DNA from: Boothiomyces macroporosus
Lineage: Eukaryota > Chytridiomycota > Chytridiomycetes > Rhizophydiales > Terramycetaceae
DNA: 64,000 nt
Reading direction: 5' to 3'
Assembly: GCA_027604185.1 (NCBI GenBank)
Contig: JADGKB010000046.1
Location: 39,148 to 103,147 of the forward strand
The translations under genes were made by a program, and so were the position numbers. The first letter of the stretch is position 1. Every line of letters starts with the position of its first letter. Positions 12,211-20,772 of the stretch are shown piece after piece. The notes under the pieces were generated by a model, which was not told the DNA's origin, searched no databases, and was given only the letters and a program-made list of their open reading frames with translations.

Positions 12211-12519
12211 TTTACTAGATTGTAAAGTTTCTTATTTTTCTCTTGGGGCTTTGATTTTTTTGTGGCTTTTCCATTGAGATTGGATGCTGTGTTAAAAAGG
12301 GTAATTAAACTGCGCTTTGGGAGGTGCTCTTTGTCTAATCATAATCGCCTCTTGGTGGTCTATTAATCACTAGGATTCCATTTACTACCGAACTGCGAGT
12401 TGTTCGGCCGAGATATTGCCAGTATACCCAAATATTCTCCAAGTCAACTACGATTGATTGGTGCTGTTTCATAATGTCTTGAAGGCAGACACATGAGCAA
12501 TAGAAAGCGATGATTAATT
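12211..12519. other. Intergenic between GCK kinase and uL5m
   Basis: About 310 bp. A 45-codon open frame lies on the minus strand (12335-12472, ATG to TAG, ending GDYD) but it matches no family I recognise and may be fortuitous. The upstream edge is T-rich promoter-like sequence for the kinase gene. Confidence 0.3.
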
Positions 12520-13609
12520 TTATTTCTTTTGTTGGCGTTGTTTTTGGATTTCTGCGTAGAGTGCTTTTCTTTCTTCTCTCGTTTTGGCATTCTTGATGGC
12601 TGCCCATGGATCATCAGAAACAATTTTACGCTCTTCAATGATTTTCTTTTCTGCCAAGAATGGTATCTGGAAACCAGAGAGTAAGAGACAGGTTTCATAG
12701 TCGTTTCTACCGCTAGTTATAAATGTGACTTCTGTCTCGAATAATCTTGGGAAAGAGTCGAAATGTGGTTCAATGTCTGGAAATGTACCTAGATTAATAG
12801 AAATATACCAACAGCAGATGCCGGAAGTTTGACAGTTAATGATCCTTTTCCATCTCCAATTGGATTTACACCTTCGTATTCTCTAATACGTGGCAATACA
12901 CACTGCACTAGCTTGTCCAAGAATGAATACATTTGCTCTCCTTTAATTTCAACCGTGGCACCCAATGGCATTCCTTTTCTAATCTTTTTCGAGTGATCGC
13001 CAGTTTCTGCAAACAGAGGGACTGGTCTTTTGCCAGTGATTGACTGTAGTGACATGATGGCAGACAATAAAATAGACCTTTGTTAAATTAACTATACTTG
13101 TTTGCAACCGCTTCTTCTGCCCAGATTTTCAATTGAATTCTTTTTAGTCCTGGAATTCTATTTGGAAATGGGGTGTAGTAAGGTGGGGGTGGTAGTTCTG
13201 CAGGAGCAAGAAACTCTTCCTTTTTTATAGGAGTGAAATCAATTGGATTCTTTAATTTCTTTCTAATCAATTTAGGAAATATTGGCAGTCCAATATGCTC
13301 ATATTTTACAGTCGCCAAATTTGATGTAATATTAGTGGTTGGCTTTGTTGGTAAATCCGCAACTGGTGTAGTAAATGTACTTTCATCCAGTGCGTCTAAA
13401 TTAGACTTCCAGAAAGCTGATTTTTCCAATCGTTCCAAACTAGCTTGAGGTGAGCTGTGGTCATAAGTCAAAATCATTAAATCGTCATACAGAGTCTCGT
13501 AATAGTGCGTTTCCAAGCGAGGAATCAGCGGGATAGGGTTCACTACTGAAACCTTTTCTACTTCGGTGGACATGCATCTGAAATTCCTAATATTCCTGAT
13601 CAACCGCAT
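12520..13609 (-). CDS. MRPL7: Mitochondrial large-subunit ribosomal protein uL5m
   Basis: 349-residue mitochondrial ribosomal protein. An N-terminal presequence-like stretch (MRLIRNIRNFRC) precedes a ~150-residue lineage extension and the uL5 core: KSILLSAIMSLQSITGKRP, then KGMPLGATVEIKG and a C-terminal FPDIEPHFDSFP segment. uL5 contacts 5S-type rRNA/the central protuberance and P-site tRNA in the large subunit. Introns at 13078-13097 and 12789-12808, both 20 nt, split the core in conserved places. Yeast MRPL7 is the presumed orthologue. Confidence 0.9.
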
Positions 13610-13655
13610 TTCAAATTTAAAAAAAAAAGGAAATCAGATTGGCAAAAAAACTCTT

Positions 13656-13880
13656 TCACTTTTTGATAGTAGCGTTCATAGCTCCTCTAAAGAGGTACAG
13701 GGCACCAAATGCTGAAGATGACCAGATATACAACTCGGTAGTGCACTTGGCGACTAAAATGACAAACTGGTTGTATACAGTTTCGTGTACTACAATCACA
13801 CCCAATGAGAACAACTAGAATGCAACAGCACGAATCAATAATCGGAAACTCTGTATGTCTAATTTTCCGTACCCTTTCAT
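13656..13880 (-). pseudogene. Small membrane-protein gene with an in-frame TAG
   Basis: Reading the minus strand from ATG 13880 gives 21 codons, then TAG (13815-13817), then a further 52 hydrophobic, protein-like codons to TGA at 13656 (including LFSLGVIVVHETVYNQF and a WSSSAFGALYLFRGAM stretch). No plausible 19-27 nt intron removes the TAG in frame. TAG is used as a genuine stop elsewhere in this window (for example 7165-7167 and 57741-57743), so recoding of the genome is not the explanation. It may be a recently broken gene, a readthrough case or a base-call error. Family unknown. Confidence 0.4.
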
Positions 13881-14209
13881 TTAAAGATTTGGTAAATCGA
13901 TAATGGATCGATTAGAGCAATTCCAAGTTAGTATCGGTTGAGTTGAGCCGATAGTGCTGTCTGCCTTTACACGATGGTCAGACTTGCGGTTATCTTTGGA
14001 CTGTTTTAACAAGTATTGATAAAAATGGAGAGTAAAGCTTATGGGACGATAGTCAATGATGTCAGTACAAGTATATCGCTAAATGGTCAACCTGTTCAAA
14101 ACAACCTATATATGATCCACAATTTGCGTAGTTATATGAAAGAGAAGTGATGTATTTGACATAATGAATGGGTAAAGTAACCAAAAATAATTGTAAAGCG
14201 TTGGATATA

Positions 14210-14452
14210 TTAGTTTTTGTCATCGTACATTGACATTGAATTTTCTCTATAATACAAGTCCAGCATCGAGTGGTCGATACCGTGGGAATATATACTAAGG
14301 CAATGTACAACATCTGGAAAACTAATCCATCTCTTTTCTTTTGATTTGATGGATTCCGTAGATTTTTTTGTTTTTGGAGAAAAGAGACTGCTAATACTTG
14401 ATTTCTGCAAAGGTGGATCTTGTTTGACTTTGTTTGTAGATTTAAAGAACAT
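14210..14452 (-). CDS. Small unknown protein, paralogue of 17520-17717
   Basis: 80-residue basic protein of unknown function. Its C-terminal half (KRWISFPDVVHCLSIYSHG, then a GIDHSMLDLYYRE stretch) matches the protein at 17520-17717 (KSWVSWDDIVGALSVYSGG, then GIDDSILDISYCRE) over about 30 residues, and both begin MF.K..N. The preserved similarity with diverged codons supports both as real genes. A longer open frame in another phase covers the same DNA but has no paralogue. No signal peptide, membrane helix or intron is seen. Confidence 0.6.
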   Translation of the reverse strand: MFFKSTNKVKQDPPLQKSSISSLFSPKTKKSTESIKSKEKRWISFPDVVHCLSIYSHGIDHSMLDLYYRENSMSMYDDKN

Positions 14453-14665
14453 TTGTGGTTGTTATCAGTTGGGAATTGTCTGCTATTTATAGCTCCAACA
14501 TCCAAATTAGTGGCTACACCATTATGCACTCTCACAGCCTTACTGTGCCACATGTGTCGCGTTTTGTTGAAATAGATTATGCAACAATTTTAAAAAAGAT
14601 ATTGGGATATCTGGAAAGGTATCCAAATAGTTTTAGAATGAAAATGTTTGTTCCAATACTTCCAT

Positions 14666-16292
14666 TTATTCAGGGTCTTTGATAAATTCAAAATAATTGG
14701 GTATGCGTTCATTTACAGGTTCTGTCTGACCAAACAGTGGCTTATTCGACCATTCAAGCATGTTATCATTTAGAAAATTCATTGCCAAATTATGCAAGCG
14801 AGGAAACTTTTTCAAATAACCAAGAGAAGTTGATAAAATAATTAACAAGCCGTTTCCAGTAGAACGCAAAACTTCCTTGAGAAAATTAAGATGCTGGTAT
14901 AGTGCGAGCTGCAATTGCAAGGACAGTGACGCTGGTAATTCGAACGTGGTGTTTAGGTAGATTAAAATCGTCAAATGATATACCGAAAGCTAAATTAAAT
15001 ACAAAATACAATATAGGTGGGAGGCGGAATAGGAAAAGACGGTCCAGAATTGTTTGCGGCGTTTAAGAGCTCTGTGTTGTCCTTTGCTATGCTCACAAAC
15101 TGGACGTATGGTTTCAAGTCTTTACTATTTGCATTATGGTTTAAAATCAACGGTGTTATCACGAAAGCTCTAGCAAAATTGTAGAGTAAGGCTGTTTCCA
15201 TTACTTTTAACCCTTTTCCTCTAAGTGGTTCACCAGAATGTAAGTATTCCTTAAACGCAGCAGGAAGATTATTCCACCATAGTTGAAGAGACCCCTCCAA
15301 CACTGAAATAACATACTTGATATTAACTTTGTTCTCTTGTTCATGATACGCATTGATGAAATGAAGAATTTTCCCCAAAATTCTTACGAGCAGGATTCTG
15401 CACGCCAGAATACTTTCAGTTTCAAATGGCGGTGTAAACAATTCGCTAGAAGACAAGATAAGCATTCCTAGTTGTAATGTTCTATCGACTATTGCTGGTG
15501 GCTCCTTGGATTCGGGTAAGAACAGGCCGTTATCGCAATCTTGCAGAATAGAACAATCCCTGATTTTGAAAAACTGATCTAGAGTATAGATATACCACCA
15601 TAATTTTCTTATTTCTTCTTTACCCGGTTCAGTTGAGCAAATGGTTTCCAATCTTTCTTCGCGGTTGATGCCAATTTCCTTTGCCATCTGAATGGCATAC
15701 TTGTAATATGCAGCTCCTTCATCAAAGCGATTTAAACCTATGTTAGTGATATAGTACGATAATGGAGGAATGCAAAAGAAAGTATACCTTGGACAGCTGT
15801 TATTGAATGGCAAGAGATTACTTGTGTTAGATATTGAGAGGCAAACTTCAAGCTTTTAGAGGCATTCTGGTGTTGGCCCAAGAGATCATATCCAAGACCC
15901 CTAGCAGAATACTTTAATATTGGACAACTTTGTGATGCAGATTGCCAACCCTGAACTGCCATGGATGAAGAATCAGCAATATATTCCAGGAATAATTTCT
16001 CTGCAAATTCTCCATTCAAGTCAAATGTCAGTGGTTGATCTACTAGTGGACTTTGTCTAATTCCAGTAAAGCAACCTGGAGCTTTGATTTTAGCATTTTT
16101 GACAGGATAAACATCTTTTTCCAGCACTTGCTTTGCAGATTGATTATTCCCGGTGGGGTCTTCATTGTGTTGATAGTTACTGTACACGCAAAAGGATTTC
16201 GATGCAATACACGCAGAACATTTTGGCCTTTCTCTACTGCACTTTATTTTCTTTCTTTTGCAATTCAAGCAAGTGTTTACCCTTTTCCCCAT
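14666..16292 (-). CDS. Zn2Cys6 transcription factor, paralogue 1
   Basis: 528-residue regulator. Residues 8-38 form a Zn2Cys6 binuclear cluster (CLNCKRKKIKCSRERPKCSAC), followed by a fungal-specific transcription factor region with signature RKLWWYIYTLDQFFKIR. Introns 15738-15757 and 14990-15009 (20 nt each); the second lies at the same place as the single intron of the paralogues at 35678 and 37616, the first is unique to this copy. Related throughout to those two genes, including GxGYDLLGQ, E.GAAYYKYAIQMAKEIGIN and a C-terminal LP..L..QL.LAL segment. Targets unknown. DNA-binding role follows from the family. Confidence 0.9.
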
Positions 16293-16794
16293 AGACTTTA
16301 AGGAAACGTTAGTCTTGAAATGACATTCTATTTTTCAGTGTGGCAAAGCGGATTAAAATGTTATCCGATTTCGTGATTTTAATATTGATCCTAACAGAAT
16401 ATGCCATTGTATTTTCGTATCAAAAGGATACATATAGATACCTGACCGAATAAAGGCGACTATCAAAATAATACACGTATAGTACTCGTGGATAGCAACT
16501 ATAGCGTCTCCAATTCTAGCACACCACCTTCAATGACATTAGAATGTTCAGCGATATAATTATAACAAACGGTAATTGGACACTCAGAGCTCCAAAAAAC
16601 GCATTCAACCCTAAAATCTGAATTTGGTATACAAATCCATTACTAAATAATCGAAAATAAGAAATAATTTTCCTGGTCGTCAGACATAAGAAAAGGTACT
16701 TTAAACAATTCAAGTCACTTTGGCTCAAATGTAAAAATTGCTGTCATAAAAATCTTTCTGAGGACACAAGTTCTGATGAATAACATTGTTTTAT
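16293..16794. other. Intergenic, no supported gene
   Basis: About 500 AT-rich bases. An open frame at 16516-16728 (-) encodes hydrophobic residues but lacks an early ATG and is not called. Short stretches (GGAAAATTA...TTTTCGATTATT on the minus strand) weakly resemble the broken small membrane gene at 13656-13880, so this could be another remnant. Confidence 0.3.
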
Positions 16795-17301
16795 TCATGA
16801 AAAAGTTTGTGTGTACAGTTTCTGCCCAAACCCAATATCTGCTGTTGGAAAGATGTTTCTTGAAGATTCAAAGCATTTGCTGTTGAATTGTTGAAGAAGG
16901 TAGGCACAATCTAGCTTTACTTTTAAAGTTTGTGATTCTGAGGCATGTGTGATTACAGTTCTTGATAAGGGACTTACATCGGCAGCACGAGCACAGATCA
17001 TATCAATGCCGGTAGAATCAGGGCCAGTAGGATAGATGGCGAGGATATTATCGGGATTGATGGCCATGCCTCCCGCTTTTACAAATTTTGGCAAGAAGAG
17101 ATCCAAATATGCGTCAAGTGTAATGTCAGGTGGAAGTTGATAATAGACAACTTTTCTTTGCGAAATTCTATCCAACTGTACAGATCCATCTTGTTTGATG
17201 TAAGAGATATTTTTTGAAGAAACAAAGTAGAATTGCTTTTCTTTTGCAAGCCCAGCATAAAGAGGAACCATTTCGTCATTGGATCGGATATTACCAGTCA
17301 T
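16795..17301 (-). CDS. Unrecognised tandem family, member A
   Basis: 168-residue protein of a four-member local family (with 18790-19320, 19342-19836 and 20013-20527). Shared layout: a PFYAP/PLYAG lead, then FYFVSSKNISYIKQDG, a SQRK(V/I) basic spot, PP.I....Y...FLPKFVKAG, a conserved (A)INP.NIL.IYP, and a terminal D.GFGQ motif. No signal peptide, membrane helix or intron here. The strand-like I.YI...G... plus F(V/I)R.G...A.NP..I pattern loosely recalls a LytTR DNA-binding domain, which is only a hypothesis. Function unknown. Confidence 0.75.
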   Translation of the reverse strand: MTGNIRSNDEMVPLYAGLAKEKQFYFVSSKNISYIKQDGSVQLDRISQRKVVYYQLPPDITLDAYLDLFLPKFVKAGGMAINPDNILAIYPTGPDSTGIDMICARAADVSPLSRTVITHASESQTLKVKLDCAYLLQQFNSKCFESSRNIFPTADIGFGQKLYTQTFS

Positions 17302-17519
17302 TTCAGTATTCGTATTACGTTACTGGTGTTTTAAATACTGGTTGTACTTCAAAGCCACTGCATTCACATAGCCAACACATTGACAGGACAGCCATTGAAA
17401 ATACAAAGACAAAAATATTCGGGGTTTATGACTCAATTATCTCTAATCTCTTCAAATTAGCAGGTAATTGGATCAAGTAATCGTCTATCATTGTAAGGAT
17501 GAATAGTTATATTGTCTAA

Positions 17520-17717
17520 TTATTCCTTCTTTTCGTGGTACTTTTCTCTACAGTAAGAAATATCCAAGATAGAGTCGTCAATGCCACCAGAATATACACT
17601 GAGCGCTCCTACGATATCATCCCATGAAACCCAGCTCTTCCTTTTAAGAGTTGTTTCATCTTTAGACTCTAATGAATGAGTAGATTTATCAACTGGATTT
17701 ACCTTTTTCGCAAACAT
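17520..17717 (-). CDS. Small unknown protein, paralogue of 14210-14452
   Basis: 65-residue charged protein. The C-terminal region KSWVSWDDIVGALSVYSGG and following GIDDSILDISYCRE is shared with the gene at 14210-14452; the N-terminal 25 residues are Ser/Thr/Lys-rich and not conserved. It sits just upstream of family member A on the same strand. No family recognised. The paralogy is the main support that it is a gene. Confidence 0.6.
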   Translation of the reverse strand: MFAKKVNPVDKSTHSLESKDETTLKRKSWVSWDDIVGALSVYSGGIDDSILDISYCREKYHEKKE

Positions 17718-17810
17718 GACTATGATGCTTACGTCGTTATTTTATGCAAAACCACCTGATTATCATCATTCTAAATACGGTATATGAAAATGTTACGTCT
17801 GTGATTGCTG

Positions 17811-17898
17811 TTGCTTCTTTAGCTCAAATGGTAGAGCAGCCCTCACTTGAAATTGAAATATCACTCGGGAAGGATGTTGGTTCAAATCCAGCAAGAAG
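17811..17898 (+). tRNA. tRNA-like sequence, isotype unresolved
   Basis: An 88-nt tRNA-shaped segment: 7-bp acceptor stem gcttctt/aagaagc, D-arm gctc-aaatggta-gagc that also fits the Pol III A box, and T-arm gttgg-ttcaaat-ccagc fitting the B box, followed by a T-run (terminator-like) at about 17900. The length suggests a ~15-nt intron or a long variable arm. The anticodon stem does not pair convincingly (only CCC/GGG), so the anticodon cannot be read and the gene may be atypical or degenerate. Confidence 0.5.
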
Positions 17899-17909
17899 CA
17901 TTTTTTTCT

Positions 17910-18401
17910 TTATTGCAACTTTGATAATCTGTCTTTGGCAATCAAAATCATATCTCTTAAACCAGTTTTCAACTCTTCATCTTTCGTATTGTGCATTCGC
18001 TGTTCGATTACTCCAACAATTTCTTGTCTACTTCTTCCATTCACAAACACTACGAATTTGAATCCAAACTTGTCTTCGTATTGCTTGTTTAATATTGCTA
18101 GTCTTTCCAATACTTCTTTTGATACCTGGCTTCCTTGTTCTTTTTTCGATTGCTCTGATAGGGTTTGAGCAGGCGCTCCTATTCTAGGATGCGCATTAAC
18201 GACGGCTATTTGGTCCTGCAAATTCATTTGTTTAATGAATTCATCAGATTTTTCAATTAATTGAATGTAAGATGAATACGGCTTGTGTTCGATCAGTTTC
18301 TTTTGAAGCGGAGGTGCGGTTTCAAAGAGCGTGTTGATTACATGGATGAAATCTGCTTCTGGTAGGCTCTTTAATTGATCGATTGTTGGCAGTTTTTGCA
18401 T
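17910..18401 (-). CDS. URAD: OHCU decarboxylase (uric acid degradation)
   Basis: 163-residue enzyme decarboxylating 2-oxo-4-hydroxy-4-carboxy-5-ureidoimidazoline to S-allantoin, the last step of urate oxidation after urate oxidase and HIU hydrolase. Visible signatures: the catalytic-histidine loop VNAHPRIGA, LNKQYEDKFGFKFVVFVNGR and the closing EL..GL.DMI.IAKDRL. Length is normal for the family. The C-terminus ends SKLQ, one residue away from a peroxisomal SKL signal, so peroxisomal import by PTS1 is not supported. No intron. Urate oxidase is not in this window. Confidence 0.9.
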   Translation of the reverse strand: MQKLPTIDQLKSLPEADFIHVINTLFETAPPLQKKLIEHKPYSSYIQLIEKSDEFIKQMNLQDQIAVVNAHPRIGAPAQTLSEQSKKEQGSQVSKEVLERLAILNKQYEDKFGFKFVVFVNGRSRQEIVGVIEQRMHNTKDEELKTGLRDMILIAKDRLSKLQ

Positions 18402-18557
18402 TTGAAAATTTCAAAATTAAAATCAGAGTTGACACAAGATACCAAAACATTTGATTTGTAACAAGCTATCCCTGAATACCAAAATATTTGTAAATACAAT
18501 TACCAGCCACTTATGGTCAACATACTCGCATTCGAGCTGCTCTAAGTTGGATTTTTC

Positions 18558-18782
18558 ATGACCAACAAATACGAATCTCAAGCAGTCACCGATTACCCAT
18601 GCAAGAAATACGCTTGTGCAATTCAAGCTTGTATATACAGAAACAGTTACAATCAAGATAAATGTCAAGAGTACGTTTTAAAATTTGAAGAATGCTGCAT
18701 GCAAATAGATAGGGAATTGCCTAATGCCAGTTATGGGTGTCTGGGAGTGTGGAAGAAACTAGATAAAAAATCAGAGAAATAA
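18558..18782 (+). CDS. CMC4: CMC4-like twin Cx9C mitochondrial protein
   Basis: 74-residue protein with two Cx9C motifs (CKKYACAIQAC and CQEYVLKFEEC) separated by the helix turn of the CHCH fold, the hallmark of proteins oxidised and trapped in the mitochondrial intermembrane space by the MIA40 relay. The ACAIQ.C and CC arrangement resembles CMC4/p8-MTCP1. Divergent from the OHCU decarboxylase gene with about 156 bp between start codons, and convergent with family member B, whose stop is only 7 bp away. Confidence 0.8.
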   Translation: MTNKYESQAVTDYPCKKYACAIQACIYRNSYNQDKCQEYVLKFEECCMQIDRELPNASYGCLGVWKKLDKKSEK

Positions 18783-18789
18783 ACTATAT

Positions 18790-19320
18790 TTATCCAAGGG
18801 TTTGTCCAAAGCCAATGTCTATTGATGGAAAGTAAGTACGAGAAACCAAGCTGTCTTGTGCTGATATTGATTCAAGAATCTCTCCACAAGTGCCACGGAA
18901 TTCCAGAGTCTCTGTCAGATTCAAGTTGCGATGCTTTGCATCTTCATAGAGCACATCTACCAAAGTAGTGGTAGAAGAGCCAGGATAGACTTCCATGATA
19001 CACGATGGATTAATTGCATATGTCCCCAACCTAACAAAATGCGGGACAAATTGCCGAATGTAATCAACGTACTTTATCGTTGGGGGTAATTCAAGTTCTA
19101 TTTCTTTCCGTTGACTGCTTCTAGCCAGTAGTACTTTGGTTTTATTTGTATCCATGTTTATCTTGATATAGGTTACATTCGCAATATTGACAAAGTAAAA
19201 TCTTTTGTTGATTGCTTTTGGAGAGTAAAACGGAATCATTGTTACTGGAGAATAAGCGGGTGGAGATACAGCCAATTCTTGCATTTGAAGCAAAAAAAGA
19301 CTGGGTAGATGTAAAACCAT
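18790..19320 (-). CDS. Unrecognised tandem family, member B
   Basis: 176-residue member of the family at 16.8-20.5 kb. Reads PPAYSPVTMIPFYSP, then RFYFVNIANVTYIK, SQRKEIELELPP, the core FVPHFVRLGTYAINP.CIMEVYPGS and terminal DIGFGQTLG. Closest to member C, which lies 21 bp upstream on the same strand. An internal ATG (MQELAV) would give a start that matches the paralogues better; the longer start is kept because it opens the frame. No intron. Function unknown. Confidence 0.75.
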   Translation of the reverse strand: MVLHLPSLFLLQMQELAVSPPAYSPVTMIPFYSPKAINKRFYFVNIANVTYIKINMDTNKTKVLLARSSQRKEIELELPPTIKYVDYIRQFVPHFVRLGTYAINPSCIMEVYPGSSTTTLVDVLYEDAKHRNLNLTETLEFRGTCGEILESISAQDSLVSRTYFPSIDIGFGQTLG

Positions 19321-19341
19321 AGCGAATCATTCAGCAATATT

Positions 19342-19836
19342 TTATTGGTTTAATCTTTGTCCAAACCCAATATCAACATTACCAAACTGAGATGAAGTAA
19401 CTGCATGAGAATGAAAACATATTTGAGCAAGTAGCTTTGAACAGCTCTCTTGAAATTCCAAAGTCACACTTTCAGAAGAATACTCTCCCCTTCCTGAAAT
19501 TTCACAAACCATATCAACTTTGGTAGAAGTAGCAGTACCAGGATAAACTTCAAGTATATTAGCGGGATTCAGTGCTACATTTCCCACCCGAATAAAATGA
19601 GGCAAGAACTTTGAAGTGTATTCGTCAAAGGTAATTCCAGGTGGAATAGAGAGCGAAATTATTTTTCTTTGACTGTGTTTAGCCAATTGCACCATAATAG
19701 TTGAGCGAATGAATCGGATGTAAGAAATGTTGGAGATGTTTACAAAGTAGAACCGCTTTGAGTTTGAGGATGGAGCGTAGAATGGAGCAAAAGTGACCGG
19801 AGTGTAAGATGGAGGTAAGAGTTCTTGATTAACCAT
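19342..19836 (-). CDS. Unrecognised tandem family, member C
   Basis: 164-residue member. Start chosen at ATG 19836 (MVNQELLPPSYTPVTFAPF); the open frame continues upstream but without ATG. Core motifs: RFYFVNISNISYIRFI, SQRKIISLSIPPGITF, FLPHFIRVGNVALNPANIL, EVYPGTATSTKVDM, then a cysteine before LL.QI and the terminal NVDIGFGQRLNQ. The most complete representative of the family and the best query for a profile search. No intron. Confidence 0.75.
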   Translation of the reverse strand: MVNQELLPPSYTPVTFAPFYAPSSNSKRFYFVNISNISYIRFIRSTIMVQLAKHSQRKIISLSIPPGITFDEYTSKFLPHFIRVGNVALNPANILEVYPGTATSTKVDMVCEISGRGEYSSESVTLEFQESCSKLLAQICFHSHAVTSSQFGNVDIGFGQRLNQ

Positions 19837-20012
19837 TTGGCAAGTTTTTTGATGCACAGTTTCATCAAGTGGAGGCGTCTGATTTTGACACCAAACGCAA
19901 AATGCCAATTACAAAAGACATCAGTCTATCATTAAATTGATAAACTGACCATTAATCAGTGATATTGTGCAAATTGAGTTGGAAAGTATATTGAGAGATT
20001 AGTTGGTTTTTA

Positions 20013-20527
20013 TTATTGGTTGATTTTCTGTCCATACCCAATGTCTACATTAGCCAATTCCATCGCTGCAACATCTTTGCTTCTTTTATCAATTCTTTCC
20101 AATAAGGTAGCGCAGGTAACATTAAACCATAATGAGGTAGTATTCCCCGAGTTTTCATTTAGATGTTCTTGGAGTAGATCAATAGTGCATCCCGTACTCC
20201 CTGATGGATATATTGTCAATATATTCGTTGGGTTGATTGCGTAGTCATCAATCAGTATAAAATGAGGAAGGTATTTAAAAACATATTCTTCCAAGGTCAA
20301 TTCAGGCAGGATTCCTACTTTTACTCTTGACCAATATGCCATCGCATTGCAGAAATTAACTGTGGGTATTTTACACCATGAGAATTTATCTAGTTTGATA
20401 AAAGAGATTGCAGATATTTTTACAAATTCTAGGTCAAAAGGAAATTACGGATTTTTTTGGATTTGATTTCTTGTACTGGTACATACTTGGCTGGAAAGTA
20501 ACTTGGAGGCTCGATATCTGTGGTCAT
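20013..20527 (-). CDS. Unrecognised tandem family, member D (spliced)
   Basis: 164-residue member and the only one with an intron, at 20429-20448 (gtaatttccttttgacctag, 20 nt). Removal joins KSKKI to QFVKISAISFIK and reproduces the family layout (PPSYFPAKYVPV lead, EEYVFKYLPHFILIDDYAINP, NILTIYPSGS, DIGYGQKINQ). The central SQRK spot is replaced by AYWSRVKV. The intron falls inside the conserved FYFV segment, so it was gained in D or lost in A-C. Confidence 0.75.
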
Positions 20528-20772
20528 TAGGCTATTTTCATTTTGCTCCCATTTTATAGAATAGTGATCAAGCCACACCGTGCTAAACACTGCCATCAAT
20601 AATTATGCTTAGTATTGGCTGTGAGTTGACGATTGACAGTGTATTGGTTGCTTTTTAATATTCCGTTTTCATACGGTAGCAATACCTTTATTATAATAGC
20701 ACGTCCGAATTACTATATCCTCACAATTCAACGCACTTCAAGAGTTTGTTTTGCCAATTTTTAACTTTCGCG

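Noticed and set aside
12335..12472. Sm/LSM-like small protein
   Set aside because: Some phrases recall LSM2-type tails but spacing does not fit the Sm motifs and no upstream exon was found.
13656..13880. Reassigned TAG codon in this genome
   Set aside because: TAG terminates several solid genes (6472-7167, CTP1, DUF2817) at the expected family ends.
14062..14553. 163-codon minus-strand frame overlapping the small paralogue
   Set aside because: The shorter frame at 14210-14452 has a real paralogue at 17520-17717, the longer one has none.
16516..16728. Hydrophobic 70-residue frame
   Set aside because: It begins at TTG with no early ATG; resemblance to the 13.7-kb remnant is too weak.
18386..18401. 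PTS1 signal on OHCU decarboxylase
   Set aside because: The protein ends SKLQ, not SKL, so the peroxisomal signal is not terminal.
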